A stretch of 64,000 nt of DNA from positions 1-64,000 of the forward strand of contig JAHGAU010000002.1 of NCBI GenBank assembly GCA_019925105.1, written 5' to 3'. Source of the DNA: Niebla homalea (lineage: Eukaryota; Ascomycota; Lecanoromycetes; Lecanorales; Ramalinaceae). Position numbers and translations under genes: made by a program. The notes under the pieces were generated by a model. The model was not told the origin of the DNA. It saw only the letters and a program-made list of their open reading frames with translations, and searched no databases. Of the stretch, positions 1 through 12,200 are shown in pieces. Each line of letters starts with the position of its first letter. The stretch's first letter is position 1.

Positions 1-2714
1 GCTTTAAACCTTTTTATTTTATTTTTCCTTCCTTTATTACCCCTTATTTACCCCTTATTTCCTTTTTATTATCCTTTTATTTTACCTTTATTTCCTTTTA
101 TTTCTTATTTATTTACCTTTTATTTACCTTTTTTATTATATTTATTAATATTACTTTTTATTATTTTTATTTAACTTTACCTTTTATAATTAATATTATT
201 CTTTATCCTTTATATTTAATTAACCTTTTTACCCTTTATCCTTTATATTTAACCTTTATATTTATTATTTAATTTACTTTATTTATTATTATTTTATTAT
301 TATTTTATTATTTACCCTTTATTTACCCTTTATTTACCCTTTATTTACCCTTTATTTACCCTTTATTTACCCTTTATTTACCCTTTATTTACCCTTTATT
401 TACCCTTTATTTACCCTTTATTTACCCTTTATTTACCCTTTATTTACCCTTTATTTACCCTTTATTTACCCTTTATTCACCCTTTATTTACCCTTTATAT
501 ACCCTTTATATTTACTTTATATTTACTTTATATTTACTTTATATTTATATTTATTTACTTTTTATATTTACCTTTTTTATTTACCTTTATTTACCCTTTA
601 TTTACCTTTAATTAACCTCTTATTAACCTTTTATTTATTATTTATTATTTATTAAAACCTTTTATTATTTAATTTTATATTTATTATTTATTATTTAATT
701 ATTTATTTATCTTTTATTATTTTATTTATTTTTTTACTTTTTATTATTTATTTAATTTTTAACCTTTTATTATATAAATAATTATTTATTTTTTTATTAC
801 CTCTTTAAACTCTTTATTACTTAATTAATTACTTTTATTTTATAATTTTATTAATTATTTATTATTTATTATTTATTTAATCTTTTTATTATTTAATTAA
901 TTACGTTTACCTTATTATTTTATTAATTATTTACTTTTTACTATTTAATTAAATATTTACTTTTTATTATTCAATTAATTTCTTATTTTATATTATTTAA
1001 TTAATTCTTTACCCTTTTTGATTTACCTTTTTATTACTTAACCTTTATTATATATTTAAATGTTTTATTCTTTATTTAATTATTTACTTTTAATATTTAA
1101 TCTTTATTATTTATTTAAACGTTTTATTATTTATATAAATATTTACTTTTTATTATTTAATTACTTATTTATTTTTTATTATTTTATTAATTATTTACCT
1201 TTTTTTATTTATCTATTTACCCTTTATTAATTAATTAATGATTTGCCCTTTACTATTTATTTATTTATCCTTTATTAATTAATTAATGATTTACCCTATA
1301 TTATTTATTTATTTATCCTTTATTATTTAATTAATTGTTTTCCCTTCATTGTTTAATTATTTATTTATCCTTTATTATTTGATTAGCTATTTACCCTTTA
1401 TTATTTTAATAAATAATTTATACTTTATTATTTAATTAATAATTTACCCTTTATTATTTAATTAATTATTTACCCTTTATTATTATATTAACTTTTTATA
1501 CTTTCTTTTTACTTAAATATTTAAATTTCTTATTTAAGTAATTAGTTACCCTTTATTATTTAATTTTATGTTTTATTATTTAATTAATTATTTACGTAAT
1601 AATATTTAATTATTTAGGTAATAATATTTAATTCTTTAATTATTATTTATTATTTATTTAACCTTTTACCTTTTATTATTTAATTATTATTGTTTTTTTT
1701 TATTTAATTAATTCTTTACCCCTTATTATTTAATTAACCTTTTATCCTTTATTATTTAATTAATTACCTTTAATTATTTAATTAAGACTTTATCCTTTAT
1801 TATTTAACTTTTAGTATTTAACCTTTATTATTTATTTTAACTCTTTATTCTTTAATTAATTATTTAACTTTTATTATTTAATTAAGTATTTTCCTTTTAT
1901 TACTTAATTAATTACTTACTTTTTATTATTTATTTAACTATTTACCCTATATTATTTAGTTATTTATTTATATTTTATTATTTAAGTAATTATTTACGCT
2001 TTATTATTTAATAAACTATTTATCCTTTAGTTTTTAACCTTATTTATAATTATTCTTTACTTATTTTTTATAATCTAATTAACTTTTTCCCTTTTATATC
2101 TTTTTTTATTTTATCTTTTTTTTATTCGCCTTTTTTAATTAAACTTATTAAAGCCTTTTTAACTTTTTTCTATATTTATCCTTTTTTTACTTATTTTATT
2201 TACTTTTACCCTTTATAATTTACTTTTTACCGTTTATTATATACCTTATATTATATACCTTTTATTGCTTAACCTTTATTATTTATTTAAATCTTTATTA
2301 TTTATTTATATATTTACTTTTTAATATTTAATTAATTATTTATTCTTTATTATTTAATTAACACTTTACCCTTTATTATTTACTTAGTGATTTACCCGTT
2401 ATTATTTAAATAATAATTTATCTTTTATTATTCATTTAATACTTTATTTCTTAATTAATTACTTATACCTTTTTTTTAATTAATTAGTTATTTTTTATTA
2501 TTTAATTAATTTATTACCCTATATTATTCACCTTTTATAATTTAACCTTTATTACTTATTTAAACCTTTTATTATTTATTTAATTATTTACTTACCGTTA
2601 TTTAATTACTTTTTATCCTTTCTTTTTTAATTAATTATTTATACTTTGTTATATATTTTTTTACCGATTATTATTCAATCAACTATTTACCGTTTATTAT
2701 TTAATTAATTATTT
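1..2714. repeat. Degenerate AT-rich low-complexity satellite
   Basis: This stretch is almost only A and T, built from variants of TTTATTATTTAATTAATTA joined by TTTACCC. No gene or transposon domain can be read in it. C is much commoner than G on the plus strand, nearly always as ACCC, while CpA and TpG are nearly absent. That fits heavy RIP of an older tandem array in which CpC and CpT were spared, but the ancestral unit cannot be read with certainty. Confidence 0.7.
311..505. repeat. 11-bp minisatellite (CCCTTTATTTA)n
   Basis: About 17 head-to-tail copies of an 11-bp unit CCCTTTATTTA, nearly perfect in the middle and decaying at the right end into TTTATATTTAC variants. It is more regular than the surrounding satellite, so it probably expanded after that sequence had become AT-rich. 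It is not the TTAGGG/CCCTAA telomere repeat. Confidence 0.85.
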
Positions 2715-3530
2715 ACCCTTTAATCCTTATTAAAGTAAGGTTTTAATAGATAAATATTTAATAATCTTATTAATATAAAGGGGTTTTTACCGGTTAAAGG
2801 TTATAAATAATAAGAGTTAAATTAAGTATAGACTTTATTAAAAGTCTTAGCATAAAGAGGCGACGCTAACGGCCATCCTATACTAAGATATTTAAAGAAA
2901 TAATTAAATGAAAAAATTAATAAGGGAAAAGAAATAATTATTATTATTAAGTAAATAATATATTTATTAATCTATTCCGGATTATAGTAACTCCGGTATT
3001 ATTATAGCCCTTCTTTTTAACTTTCTTAATTAAGTTAAAAAGTAAATAAAAAGGATTAATAATACTCCGGATGTACCTGAAAAAACCGTAAAATAAAATT
3101 ATAGGATATATAACCTAATATTATAATAGATAAGAATAAACGGATTTTTATTTTTCCGATATTATTAAAAACCGCTTATTTAAAGCTAAAAAATTAAATT
3201 ATTAGATTTTAAAAAGGAATAGCGGGTTAAAAAATGAGATTTAACGCCGGGAAGTAAAATTAATTAAGAATATTAAAAATCTTAAAAAGTTCTAAAATCT
3301 ATAATTAAATAAGGAGTTATCGGATTTAAGTAAATAAGGGCTCGTTTTATAGGGCTTAGTCAGCTCTATAACTTTTATATATAAAGTTAATAAATTCGAT
3401 AAGGTTTTACCCTACGTTTTTTAAGTTAAAGCCCGGAAGGGATTAAGGGTACCCTATTGATCTCAGCCCTATCCTTCCTTATAGTCCCGGAAGGAATACA
3501 GCCTTAATCCCTTTGAGATTAAATATTAAG
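2715..3530 (+). repeat. Dispersed repeat REP1, copy A (RIP-mutated)
   Basis: From about TCCTTATTAAAGTA onward this segment matches 5456-6240 in the same orientation over most of its length. Shared landmarks are TTTTTACCGGTTAAAGGTTA, ATTAATAATACTCCGGAT and the end motif CTATAACTTTTATAT. The third copy at 14460-15020 is less mutated. No protein domain is recognised. Unlike the flanking satellite it has balanced G and C, so it is a separate element inserted in or embedded within the satellite. Confidence 0.7.
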
Positions 3531-5455
3531 CTTTTTTTATACTTATTATTATTATTAATTATATAATTTTATATTTTTTTTTTTAATTTTATTATTTACT
3601 TTTTATTATTTAATTTTCCGCTATATTCTTTCTTTAATTTACCTTTTTTTATTTAATTAACTTATTAAATTTTATATTTAATTTTATCCTTTAAACCTTT
3701 TTTATTTACTTTTTAATATTTAACTTTATTTATTAATATTCTTATTTTACTTTTTATTTTTTAATTAACTTTTTCTTCTTATTATTTTTTTTTCTTATTA
3801 TTTCTTTTAATCTTTATTAAATAAACTTATTTAAACCTTTTTATTATTTATTTATATTTATCTTTTTTTTATTATATTTACCTTTATTTTTTACTTTTTA
3901 CTCTTTACTTTTTACTTTTTATTATATATTTTATATTATTTATTTTTTAATACTTAACCGTTATTATTTATTTGAATTTTTTATTATTTTTTTTATATAT
4001 TTATTTAAAAAGTTAATTATTTATTTATGCTTTATTATTTAATTAATTTTTTATTACTATTATTTATTATTTATTAAATTATTTACCCTTTATTAATTAA
4101 ATAATTATTTATCCTTTAATATTTATTTAAACGTTTTTTATTTAATTAATAATTTATATCTATTTATTTAATTAATTATTTAATTTTTATTGTTTTATTA
4201 AATCTTTATTTAATAATATTAACATTTTATTTTTTAATCTTTTATTATTTATTTAAACCCTTTAATATTTACTTTTTATTATTCAATTAATTCTTTAATT
4301 TTTATTATTTAATTTATCCTTTATCCTTTATTTTTTATTTAATTATTTATCCTTTATTATTTATTTAACTATTTATCCTTTATTATTTAAGAAACTATTT
4401 ACCCTTTTTTATTTAATTAATTCTTTACCTTTTAATATTTAATTATTGATTTACCTTTTATTAATATATTAATTATTTATACTTTATTTATTATATTAAC
4501 TATTTACGTTTTATTATTTAATCAATTATTTACCCTTTATTATTAAAGTAATTACTTACCCTTTATTATTAAATTATATTTCTTATTATTTAATTAATCA
4601 TTTACTACCTATTATTTAACTATTTATTTACTCTTTATTATTTATTTAATTCTTTATTTAATTATTTATTCTTTAATTATTATTGTTTTTTTTCTATAAT
4701 TTATTTTTCTTTTATAATTTATTTTTTTATCCTTTATATTTAATTAACTTTTTACTTTTTATTATTTATTTAATTACTTTTTATTATTTTCTTAACTATT
4801 TACTTTCTGCTTTATTATTTAATTATTTATTTAACTTTTATTATTTAATTAATTACTTACCTTTTATTATTTAATTAAGTTTTTACTTTTTATAATTTAA
4901 CTGATTATTTACCCTTCATGATTTATTAACTATTTATATTTTATTATTTAATTAATTATTTACTTATTATTATTTAAGTAATTACTTACTTTTATTATTT
5001 AAGTTTATCCCTTATTATTTATTTAATTAATTATTATTTTTTATTTAATTAATTATTAACCCTTTTTTTACTTTATTTAATTCTTTACCTTTTATTATTT
5101 AATTATTATTTTCTGTTTTTTTTTTATTTTAATTTTTTCCTTTTCTTTATTTAATTAATTATTTATAGTTTATTATTTAAATAATTACCCTTTATTATTT
5201 TAAGTTATTCTTTACTTTATATTAATTATATTTGATTATTTAACGTTTATTATTTATTTAATTATTTACCTTTATTAATTAATTATTTATTTACCTTTTA
5301 TTAATTATTTTATTTACCCTTTATTATTCAATTAATTATTTACCGTTTATTATTTAGTTTATTATTTACCCTTTATAATTTAATTAATTATTTACCCTTT
5401 ATTATTTAATCACTTATTTACCCTTTTTAATTTTATTAAGTATTTACCCTTTATT
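3531..5455. repeat. Degenerate AT-rich low-complexity satellite
   Basis: The same kind of sequence as 1-2714 (TTTATTATTTAATTAATTA with occasional TTTACCC). It lies between REP1 copies A and B. A 63-codon open frame at 4683-4874 is a by-product of the base composition (Phe, Tyr, Leu and Ile only) and not a gene. Confidence 0.65.
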
Positions 5456-6240
5456 ATTTACCCTTTATCATCCTTATTAAAGTAGGGCCTTAATAGTTAA
5501 ATAATTAATAATCTTCTTAATATAAAAAGGTTTTTACCGGTTAAAGGTTATAAATAATAAGGGTTAAATTAAGTAAAGATTTTATTAAAAGTCTTAATAT
5601 AAAAAGGCGATATTAATAACTATCCTATATTAAGATATTTAAGTAATTAATTAAATAAAAAATTAATAAGGGAAAAGAAATAATTATTATTATTAAGTTA
5701 ATAATAACTTTATTAATATATCCCGGATTATAATAATTCCGGTATTATTATAATTATTATTTTTTATATTATTTTTTTAAATTAAAATATAAATAAAAAG
5801 GATTAATAATACTCCGGATATACTTAAAAAAACCGTAAAATTAAAACTATTAAATATATAGCTTAATATTATAATAAATAACAATAAACGGATTTTTATT
5901 TTTTTAATATCGTTAAAAAGCTTTTAACTTAAGTTATAAAGTTAAATTATTAAATTTTATAAAGGAATAACGGATTAAAAAGTAAGCTTTAATATTAAGA
6001 AGCGAACTTAAACTTAAATTTTTAAAATTCTAAAACGTAATAAAATTAATAAGTAAATTATCCGTTAACCGTTTAAAGCTAAATAAGGCTTATTTTAAAG
6101 TTTATATTAAAATTTATACCTTTTATATAGAAAATTAAGGATTCTATAAAAAAAACCCCCTTTAATAAATCACTTAAAAAAATAATTTATTAAAAAATTT
6201 AACGGTATATCGCGGAATTCCCCCCGGGTAAGGAAATAAT
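5456..6240 (+). repeat. Dispersed repeat REP1, copy B (RIP-mutated)
   Basis: Direct repeat of 2715-3530 about 2.7 kb away. It shares the start TCCTTATTAAAGTAGG, the block around TTTTTACCGGTTAAAGGTTA and the late block ACTCCGGATATACTTAAAAA. It is more heavily mutated than copy A near its end. After the end motif it is followed by a short less-mutated stretch (TATCGCGGAATTCCCCCCGG near 6208). Confidence 0.7.
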
Positions 6241-7400
6241 TTATTAAAGGGTTAAGTAAATAATAATTAAATAGTAGTTTAATTAATTATTTATATCTTA
6301 TTATTTACTTAATTCTTTATTTTTAATTATTTAATTAATATCCCCTTTTTTAATTTTAATTACTTTTTAACCCTTTATTATTTAATTAACCGTTTATTCT
6401 TTATTATTTATTAAATATTTTTTATTATTTTATTAATTTTTTACTTTTTATTATTTAACTTTTATTATTTAACTTTTATTATTTATTTAAATTTTTTATT
6501 ATATATTTAAATATTTACTTTTTATTATTTAATTAAATATTTATTTTTTATTATTTATATATTTATATTTTATTTTTTAATTAACTCTTAATCCTTTTTT
6601 ATTAAATTAATTAATTATTTTTTCTTATTTTATTATTTATTTACTTAATATTATTTATTTAATTTTTAATTATTTTTTAATTATTTTATTATTAATTATT
6701 TACCCTTTATTATTTAATTAAATATTTTATATTTATTATTTATCTTATTATTTACTTTTTATTATTTAAATAATTATTTATCCTTTATTTTTTATTTAAC
6801 TTTTTATTATTTATTTAAATATATATTCTTTTTTATTTAATTACTTATTAACCCTTTATTATTTAATTTAATAATTACTTTCTATTATTTATTTATTAAC
6901 CTTTTATTACTTAATTAATTTTTTACCTTATATTATTTAAATAACCATTTACTTTTTATTGCTTAATTAATTCATTTCCTATTTATAATTTAATTAATTA
7001 TTAACTTTTTATTAATTTATTAATTATTTACCTTTTATTATTTAATTTATTTATTATTTATTTTTTATTATTTAATTTATTGTTTTCCCTTTATTATTAT
7101 AGTTATTATTTTCCCTTTATTATTATAGCTATTATTTACCCTTTATTATTTAAGTTATTATTTATTTTTTATTATTTAATTTTATTTTTTATTATTTAAT
7201 TAATTATTTATTATATATTATTTAATTAATTATTAACCCTTTAATATTTAATTAATTATTTTCCCTTAATTTTTTATTTAATTATTTACTTTTTATTATT
7301 TAATTATTATTTCCTTTTTTTTTAATTAATTCTTTTTTTCTTTTTATTTAATTAATTATTTACTTTTTAATTAATCTTTAATTTTTAATTAAATAATTTA
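6241..7400. repeat. Degenerate AT-rich low-complexity satellite
   Basis: Continuation of the TTTATTATTTAATTAATTA / TTTACCC satellite. Towards 7390-7480 it changes into repeats of AGGGCTTAATAAA, where G appears on the plus strand for the first time. It leads directly into the G-rich minisatellite. Confidence 0.6.
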
Positions 7401-7469
7401 ATAAAAAGCTTAATAAAGGGCTTAATTTAGGGCTTAAAAAAGGGCTTAATAAAAGGCTTAATAAAGGTC

Positions 7470-8935
7470 TTATTAAGGGTAAAGTAAGGGTGCAGGTAAA
7501 GGGCTTTACTCAGCTCTCGGAATCTCCATGTAAATCACGGTGTTTTTGGGCCTGTTACGGTGGGGGCACCCGGTGAAGTGCTTGCTGAGAGGCCTGGTAA
7601 AGGGCCTGGTAAAGGGCTTAGTAAAGGGTTTGCTGGGGGTGCAGGTGCGGGTGTAAGTAAGGGTGGTGGTGAGGGTAGTGGTGCACTTGCAGGTGAGGGT
7701 AGTGGTGCACTTGCAGGTGAGGGTGCATGTGAGGGTGGTGGTAAGGGTGGTGGTAAGGGTGGTAGTGAGGGTGGTGGTGCACTTGCAGGTAAGGGTGCAA
7801 GTGAGGGTGGTGGTGAGGGTAGTGGTGTACTTGCAGGTGAGGGTGCAGGTGAGGGTGCAGGTGAGGGTATAGGTGAGGGTGCAGGTGAGGGTTCAGGTGA
7901 GGGTGGTGGTGAGGGTGGTGGTGAGGGTGGTGGTGAGGGTGCAGGTGAGGGTGGTGGTGAGGGTGTAAGTGAGGGTGGTGGTGAGGGTAGTAGTGCACTT
8001 GCAGGTGCACTTATAGGTGAGGGTGCAAGTAAGGGTGCAGGTGAGGGTGGTGGTAAGGGTAGTGGTGCACTTGCAGGTGAGGGTGGTGGTGAGGGTGCAG
8101 GTGAGGGTGGTGGTGAGGGTGTAAGTGAGGGTGGTGGTGAGGGTAGTAGTGCACTTGCAGGTGCACTTATAGGTGAGGGTGCAAGTAAGGGTGCAGGTGA
8201 GGGTGGTGGTAAGGGTAGTGGTGCACTTGCAGGTGAGGGTGCAGGTGAGGGTGTAGGTGAGGGTGTAGGTGAGGGTGCAAGTGAGGGTGGTGGTGAGGGT
8301 AGTGGTGCACTTGCAGGTGCATTTGCAGGTGAGGGTGCAAGTAAGGGTGCAGGTGAGGGTGGTGGTGAGGGTAGTGGTGCACTTGCAGGTGAGGGTGCAG
8401 GTGAGGGTGCAGGTGAGGGTGCAAGTGAGGGTGGTGGTGAGGGTAGTGGTGCACTTGCAGGTGCACTTGCAGGTGAGGGTGCAAGTTAGGGTGCAGGTGA
8501 GGGTGGTGGTGAGGGTAGTGGTGCACTTGCAGGTGAGGGTGCAGGTGAGGGTGCAGGTGAGGGTGCAGGTGAGGGTGCAGGTGAGGGTGCAGGTGAGGGT
8601 GCAGGTGAGGGTGCAGGTGAGGGTGCAGGTGAGGGTGCGGTGGTGGTGAGGGTAGTGGTGCACTTGCAGGTGAGGGTGCAGGTGAGGGTGCAGGTGAGGG
8701 TGTAGGTGAGGGTGCAGGTGAGGGTTCAAATGAGGGTGGTGGTGAGGGTGGTGGTGAGGGTGCAGGTGAGGGTGGTGGTGAGGGTGCAAGTGAGGGTGGT
8801 GGTGAGGGTAGTGGTGCACTTGTAGGTGCACTTGCAGGTGAGGGTGCAAGTAATGGTATAAGTGAGGGTGTAAGTGAGGGTGCAAGTAAGGTGCAAAGTG
8901 AAGGTGAGGGGTGCACCTGCAGGTAAGGGTGGATC
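7470..8935 (+). repeat. G-rich 12-bp minisatellite, about 1.45 kb
   Basis: A tandem array of 12-bp units: GAGGGTGCAGGT, GAGGGTGGTGGT, GAGGGTAGTGGT and GCACTTGCAGGT. They combine into longer higher-order blocks; a block of roughly 130 bp recurs around 7960-8230. The plus strand is strongly G-rich with a GGG run about every 12 bp. CpA/TpG, the preferred RIP target, is abundant, so the array escaped RIP although its neighbours did not. Open frames exist in several frames on both strands simply because the unit length is a multiple of three; they encode Gly/Glu/Ala or His/Pro repeats and are not supported as genes. Confidence 0.92.
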
Positions 8936-9086
8936 ACCTTTAATGGTAAAATCTTAATCCTATGATTTCTCAACAACCACTTTATAGAAATTTGCAATTT
9001 TAGATTCTTTTGAATGCGCTTTATAAGGTCTATAACTTTCGTATATTTTTTTAAAAAAGTTCTTCTACGGTTTTTATGATATATAG
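8936..9086. other. Short unique stretch between minisatellite and 126-bp repeat
   Basis: Moderately AT-rich and not visibly RIP-mutated. It contains GGTCTATAACTTTCGTA, the motif that also closes REP1 copies A and C and recurs near 17673, so it may be the end remnant of another REP1 copy. Confidence 0.4.
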
Positions 9087-9212
9087 ATGTGAAGTATCCG
9101 TACTTCACATAAAGTTCAGATCTAAGGCTTGGCGGATGACTTACTGCATGCAGACCTTCCTATTGGTCAGTTATCCGTACTTCACATGAAGTCCAGACAT
9201 TAATAATGTTAG
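9087..9212. repeat. 126-bp repeat REP2, copy 1 (little mutated)
   Basis: It starts with an inverted repeat ATGTGAAGTA-TCCG-TACTTCACAT. It contains the core TATCCGTACTTCACAT twice, about 70 bp apart, and ends ...CATTAATAATGTTAG. A second copy with the same right end lies at 17728-17853. The sequence to the right switches abruptly to the truncated helicase gene. It could be a small non-autonomous element; no coding content. Confidence 0.75.
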
Positions 9213-12200
9213 GTAAATCCAGTCCTATAGATAAAGCCGAAGTAATCGTTAAAATAAAGGCTTTTTTATTGCGGAAATTATCGAGTATTTAACGTTTTTA
9301 ATTTAAAGTCCCGATTTTTACGTAATATTTAAATATATCCAAGACTTCACTAACTTAATCTGTAAGGTAAATCGTCTTATAAAAAATAAGGATTTGGCTA
9401 CTTAAATAAAGCCGTTTTTTTGAATTTATTAAAAATGGTAAATTATCCCTTAAATTATTTACTATAACGTATTCTTAAATTGAATATCGAATATTCAGCC
9501 TTATAGTCAATTCCCGTAATAAAAGTATATTGGATATATAAATATTAATTAACTGGAATTAGGAATTTTCGTTTTTTAATAATAAGGAAACCGTTAAATA
9601 AATAAGTTACGTTTTATATTTAATTAAGGACTTTAATTCCTTAATTTTCGGCTGAAAATCCTTAATAGTATCCAGTAAAATATAAGCTTTATTAATAATA
9701 ATACGGTTTAAACGGCCTTATTATTTTAATCGATTTAAAAATTAATTAAAAGGCTTAATAACGGCTGTTTCCGGGGTAATTAATATAATATTAACTTAAT
9801 CTTTCGGGCTTTTTAAGGTCTATTCTAGATATTTAAGGCTTTAATTTTAAGCCTTAAGTAATATTTCTTCCCTTAAAGATATAAGGGGTAATATTACCAC
9901 GGTAAGTCCATTTGGGCCGGCAATAAGGGTAAAGACTATAAAAAAAGCACTTTTTCCGCGTTTAATATTAGATATAATAATAATTAAACTTTTTCCGGAT
10001 AAAATTACCGTTAATCCGTTTTTTTATAAACCTTAAAACTCCAGATTTTAACCGTATAATTACTAAAAAACTAATAAAATTTAAATAGATTAAAATCTTT
10101 AGAATTTTTCTTTATAAATTTCTTTAATAGAATTTATAAATAACTTAAATTTCCAGTTTAATTTTTCCGGTATAAGTAAAGTACTTAAGAATTAAAAGAA
10201 TTAAAAAAGCTAGATAAATAAAGTTATAAATTTTTCCCGTTAAGTATATATTTAGCCCGGTATTTCATTCAGTAACCGGGAGTATATATTATTAATAAGA
10301 TTATTAATATAAACAGCTTATAAGTCGATAATTTCGTCTTTTTTATTGTTATCGTTTAGATTAATAGCGTTTTCTTAGTCTTTATTCGTGAATTTACCGT
10401 AATAACGTTAAAAAATAGTAATAATAATATACCGTTAAGTTAAGGTTTTAATATTTACTCTTACCCGGGACCGGAACTCCTTGGATAAAGCCGTATTGAA
10501 AGAATTAGACGTCCAGGTATTATAACGGTAAAGGATATTTTGAAATTTTTATTAATTTAAATCCTTTTTTTAAATTTTATTTAAGTCACTATTAATTACC
10601 GTTTAGCGTCTTAATCGTTTTTATTATTTTTTTGATTTTTCGGTTTTTTTTAATTTTTTAATTAAGTAAATCCGTTTAAGCTAAAGGTAAAAAGTAATAT
10701 TTAGGCTATCCAAATATAAATTCGATAAATTCGTTTTTAAAGGAATATAGAGCCAAAAGTAATAAATAAATAAAACCGATAACTTATAAGGTATAAAGCG
10801 GTTTATAACCTTAATAAATTTAATAATAATAAAACCCTTATAATATAAAATAATAAACATAAATAAACCGTTCTAAATAAAGATATTCCGTTTTAAATTG
10901 AATTGATTTCGGTATCGAATTAATTGGATTTCAGGACTTTAAACTGGATTACCCTAGGTAAGTTATAATAAAACTATTAGCTCCTCTTTAAATTTACGGT
11001 TCTCTTTAAATAAATAATAAACTTCGTCCAGTTTCCACTTAATATCGTTATTTTTAAATTTAAGAAAACGGTTTTATAAAGCCGGTATTTAGTGGATTTT
11101 TTTATAAAGCCAAAAATCACCTTTAAAAGGTAATTTATTCCGTTCGTCCATAAAGAAATTCTAGCCCGGTATATTATTAATAATATCGTCAGAAAAAGTA
11201 ATAAAATCCACGGAGGGTAAATCCTCTTAACCGGTAAATAATAAATTATTAAATAACCGGGATTTAACGGTTTCTAGTAATCTAAAAACCACGGAACGGT
11301 ATTAATTTATAATTAATAAGAGATTTTTATAAAAAACCTGGTCATTTTCCCAGGATATAGTACCTTCTTCGGTGGTATTATAATTAAGGGTAAATCCATA
11401 AGTCCGTAATTTAAAAACGAAGTTAATAAACCGTAATGGGGTATCGGTATTAATAAGGAATAAGTGATTTTTCGTTAATTTAACAGTTTTACTGAATAAG
11501 GTATTAATAAGTAAATCGGAATCCGAAGTTAAATATAAATTTATCGATATATCTAAGTTAATAATTTAATCCTCAGGTTCCGGTAGACTGGATTAAAGGG
11601 TATAAGCCCTTAAAAGGACAAAGGCTTAAGAAAAGGTAATAATACCACTTAATTTAATAATATAATTCGTAGGTGGGGACCAGGTAAAATCGGTATTAAT
11701 ACCGTATATTGCTAAGCTACTAAGTAAAGGGCTTTGGTAATCGTCCTCAGATAAATCCTAATATAAAAGGCTTAAAAAAAGCGTAATAATAAATCCTTAA
11801 ATTTATTTAAAAATATAATAAATCCTTAAAATCATTATCGGATGAATTATTAATAAGTTCTTCGTTAGATTTATTAAAAAAAAATTGTTAATATATATAT
11901 TTAAATAAAAGATAAAAGTAATAAAAATAAAGGTAAAAAAAAAAGGGTAAAGTAAAATATAAAAAAGGTATTATAAAAAAAAAAAAAAAAAAAAGGGTAA
12001 AAATTATAAGTTAAAAAATAAATATAAATAATAAATAATAAATAACAGGGAAAAAATAAAGATAACTTACTTTTCTGACTGACTTTTTATAAATCTCAAT
12101 ATTTTAATAAATAAAGTAAAAGATGATTTAATATATTTATACCCTAGATAGTTCTTTAAAGTAAATAACCTGGTATTCCATAAATAAATAAATATACCAA

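Noticed and set aside
311..505. Possible interstitial telomere repeat
   Set aside because: The unit is 11 bp CCCTTTATTTA, not TTAGGG/CCCTAA. Single TTAGGG strings in the G-rich array are isolated.
4683..4874. 63-residue Phe/Tyr/Leu/Ile protein
   Set aside because: A by-product of AT-only sequence.
7560..8489. Long Gly/Glu/Ala-repeat frame, with His/Pro- and Val-rich frames on other strands and frames
   Set aside because: The 12-bp repeat unit keeps several frames open on both strands at once; no leader, domain or splice logic supports a gene.
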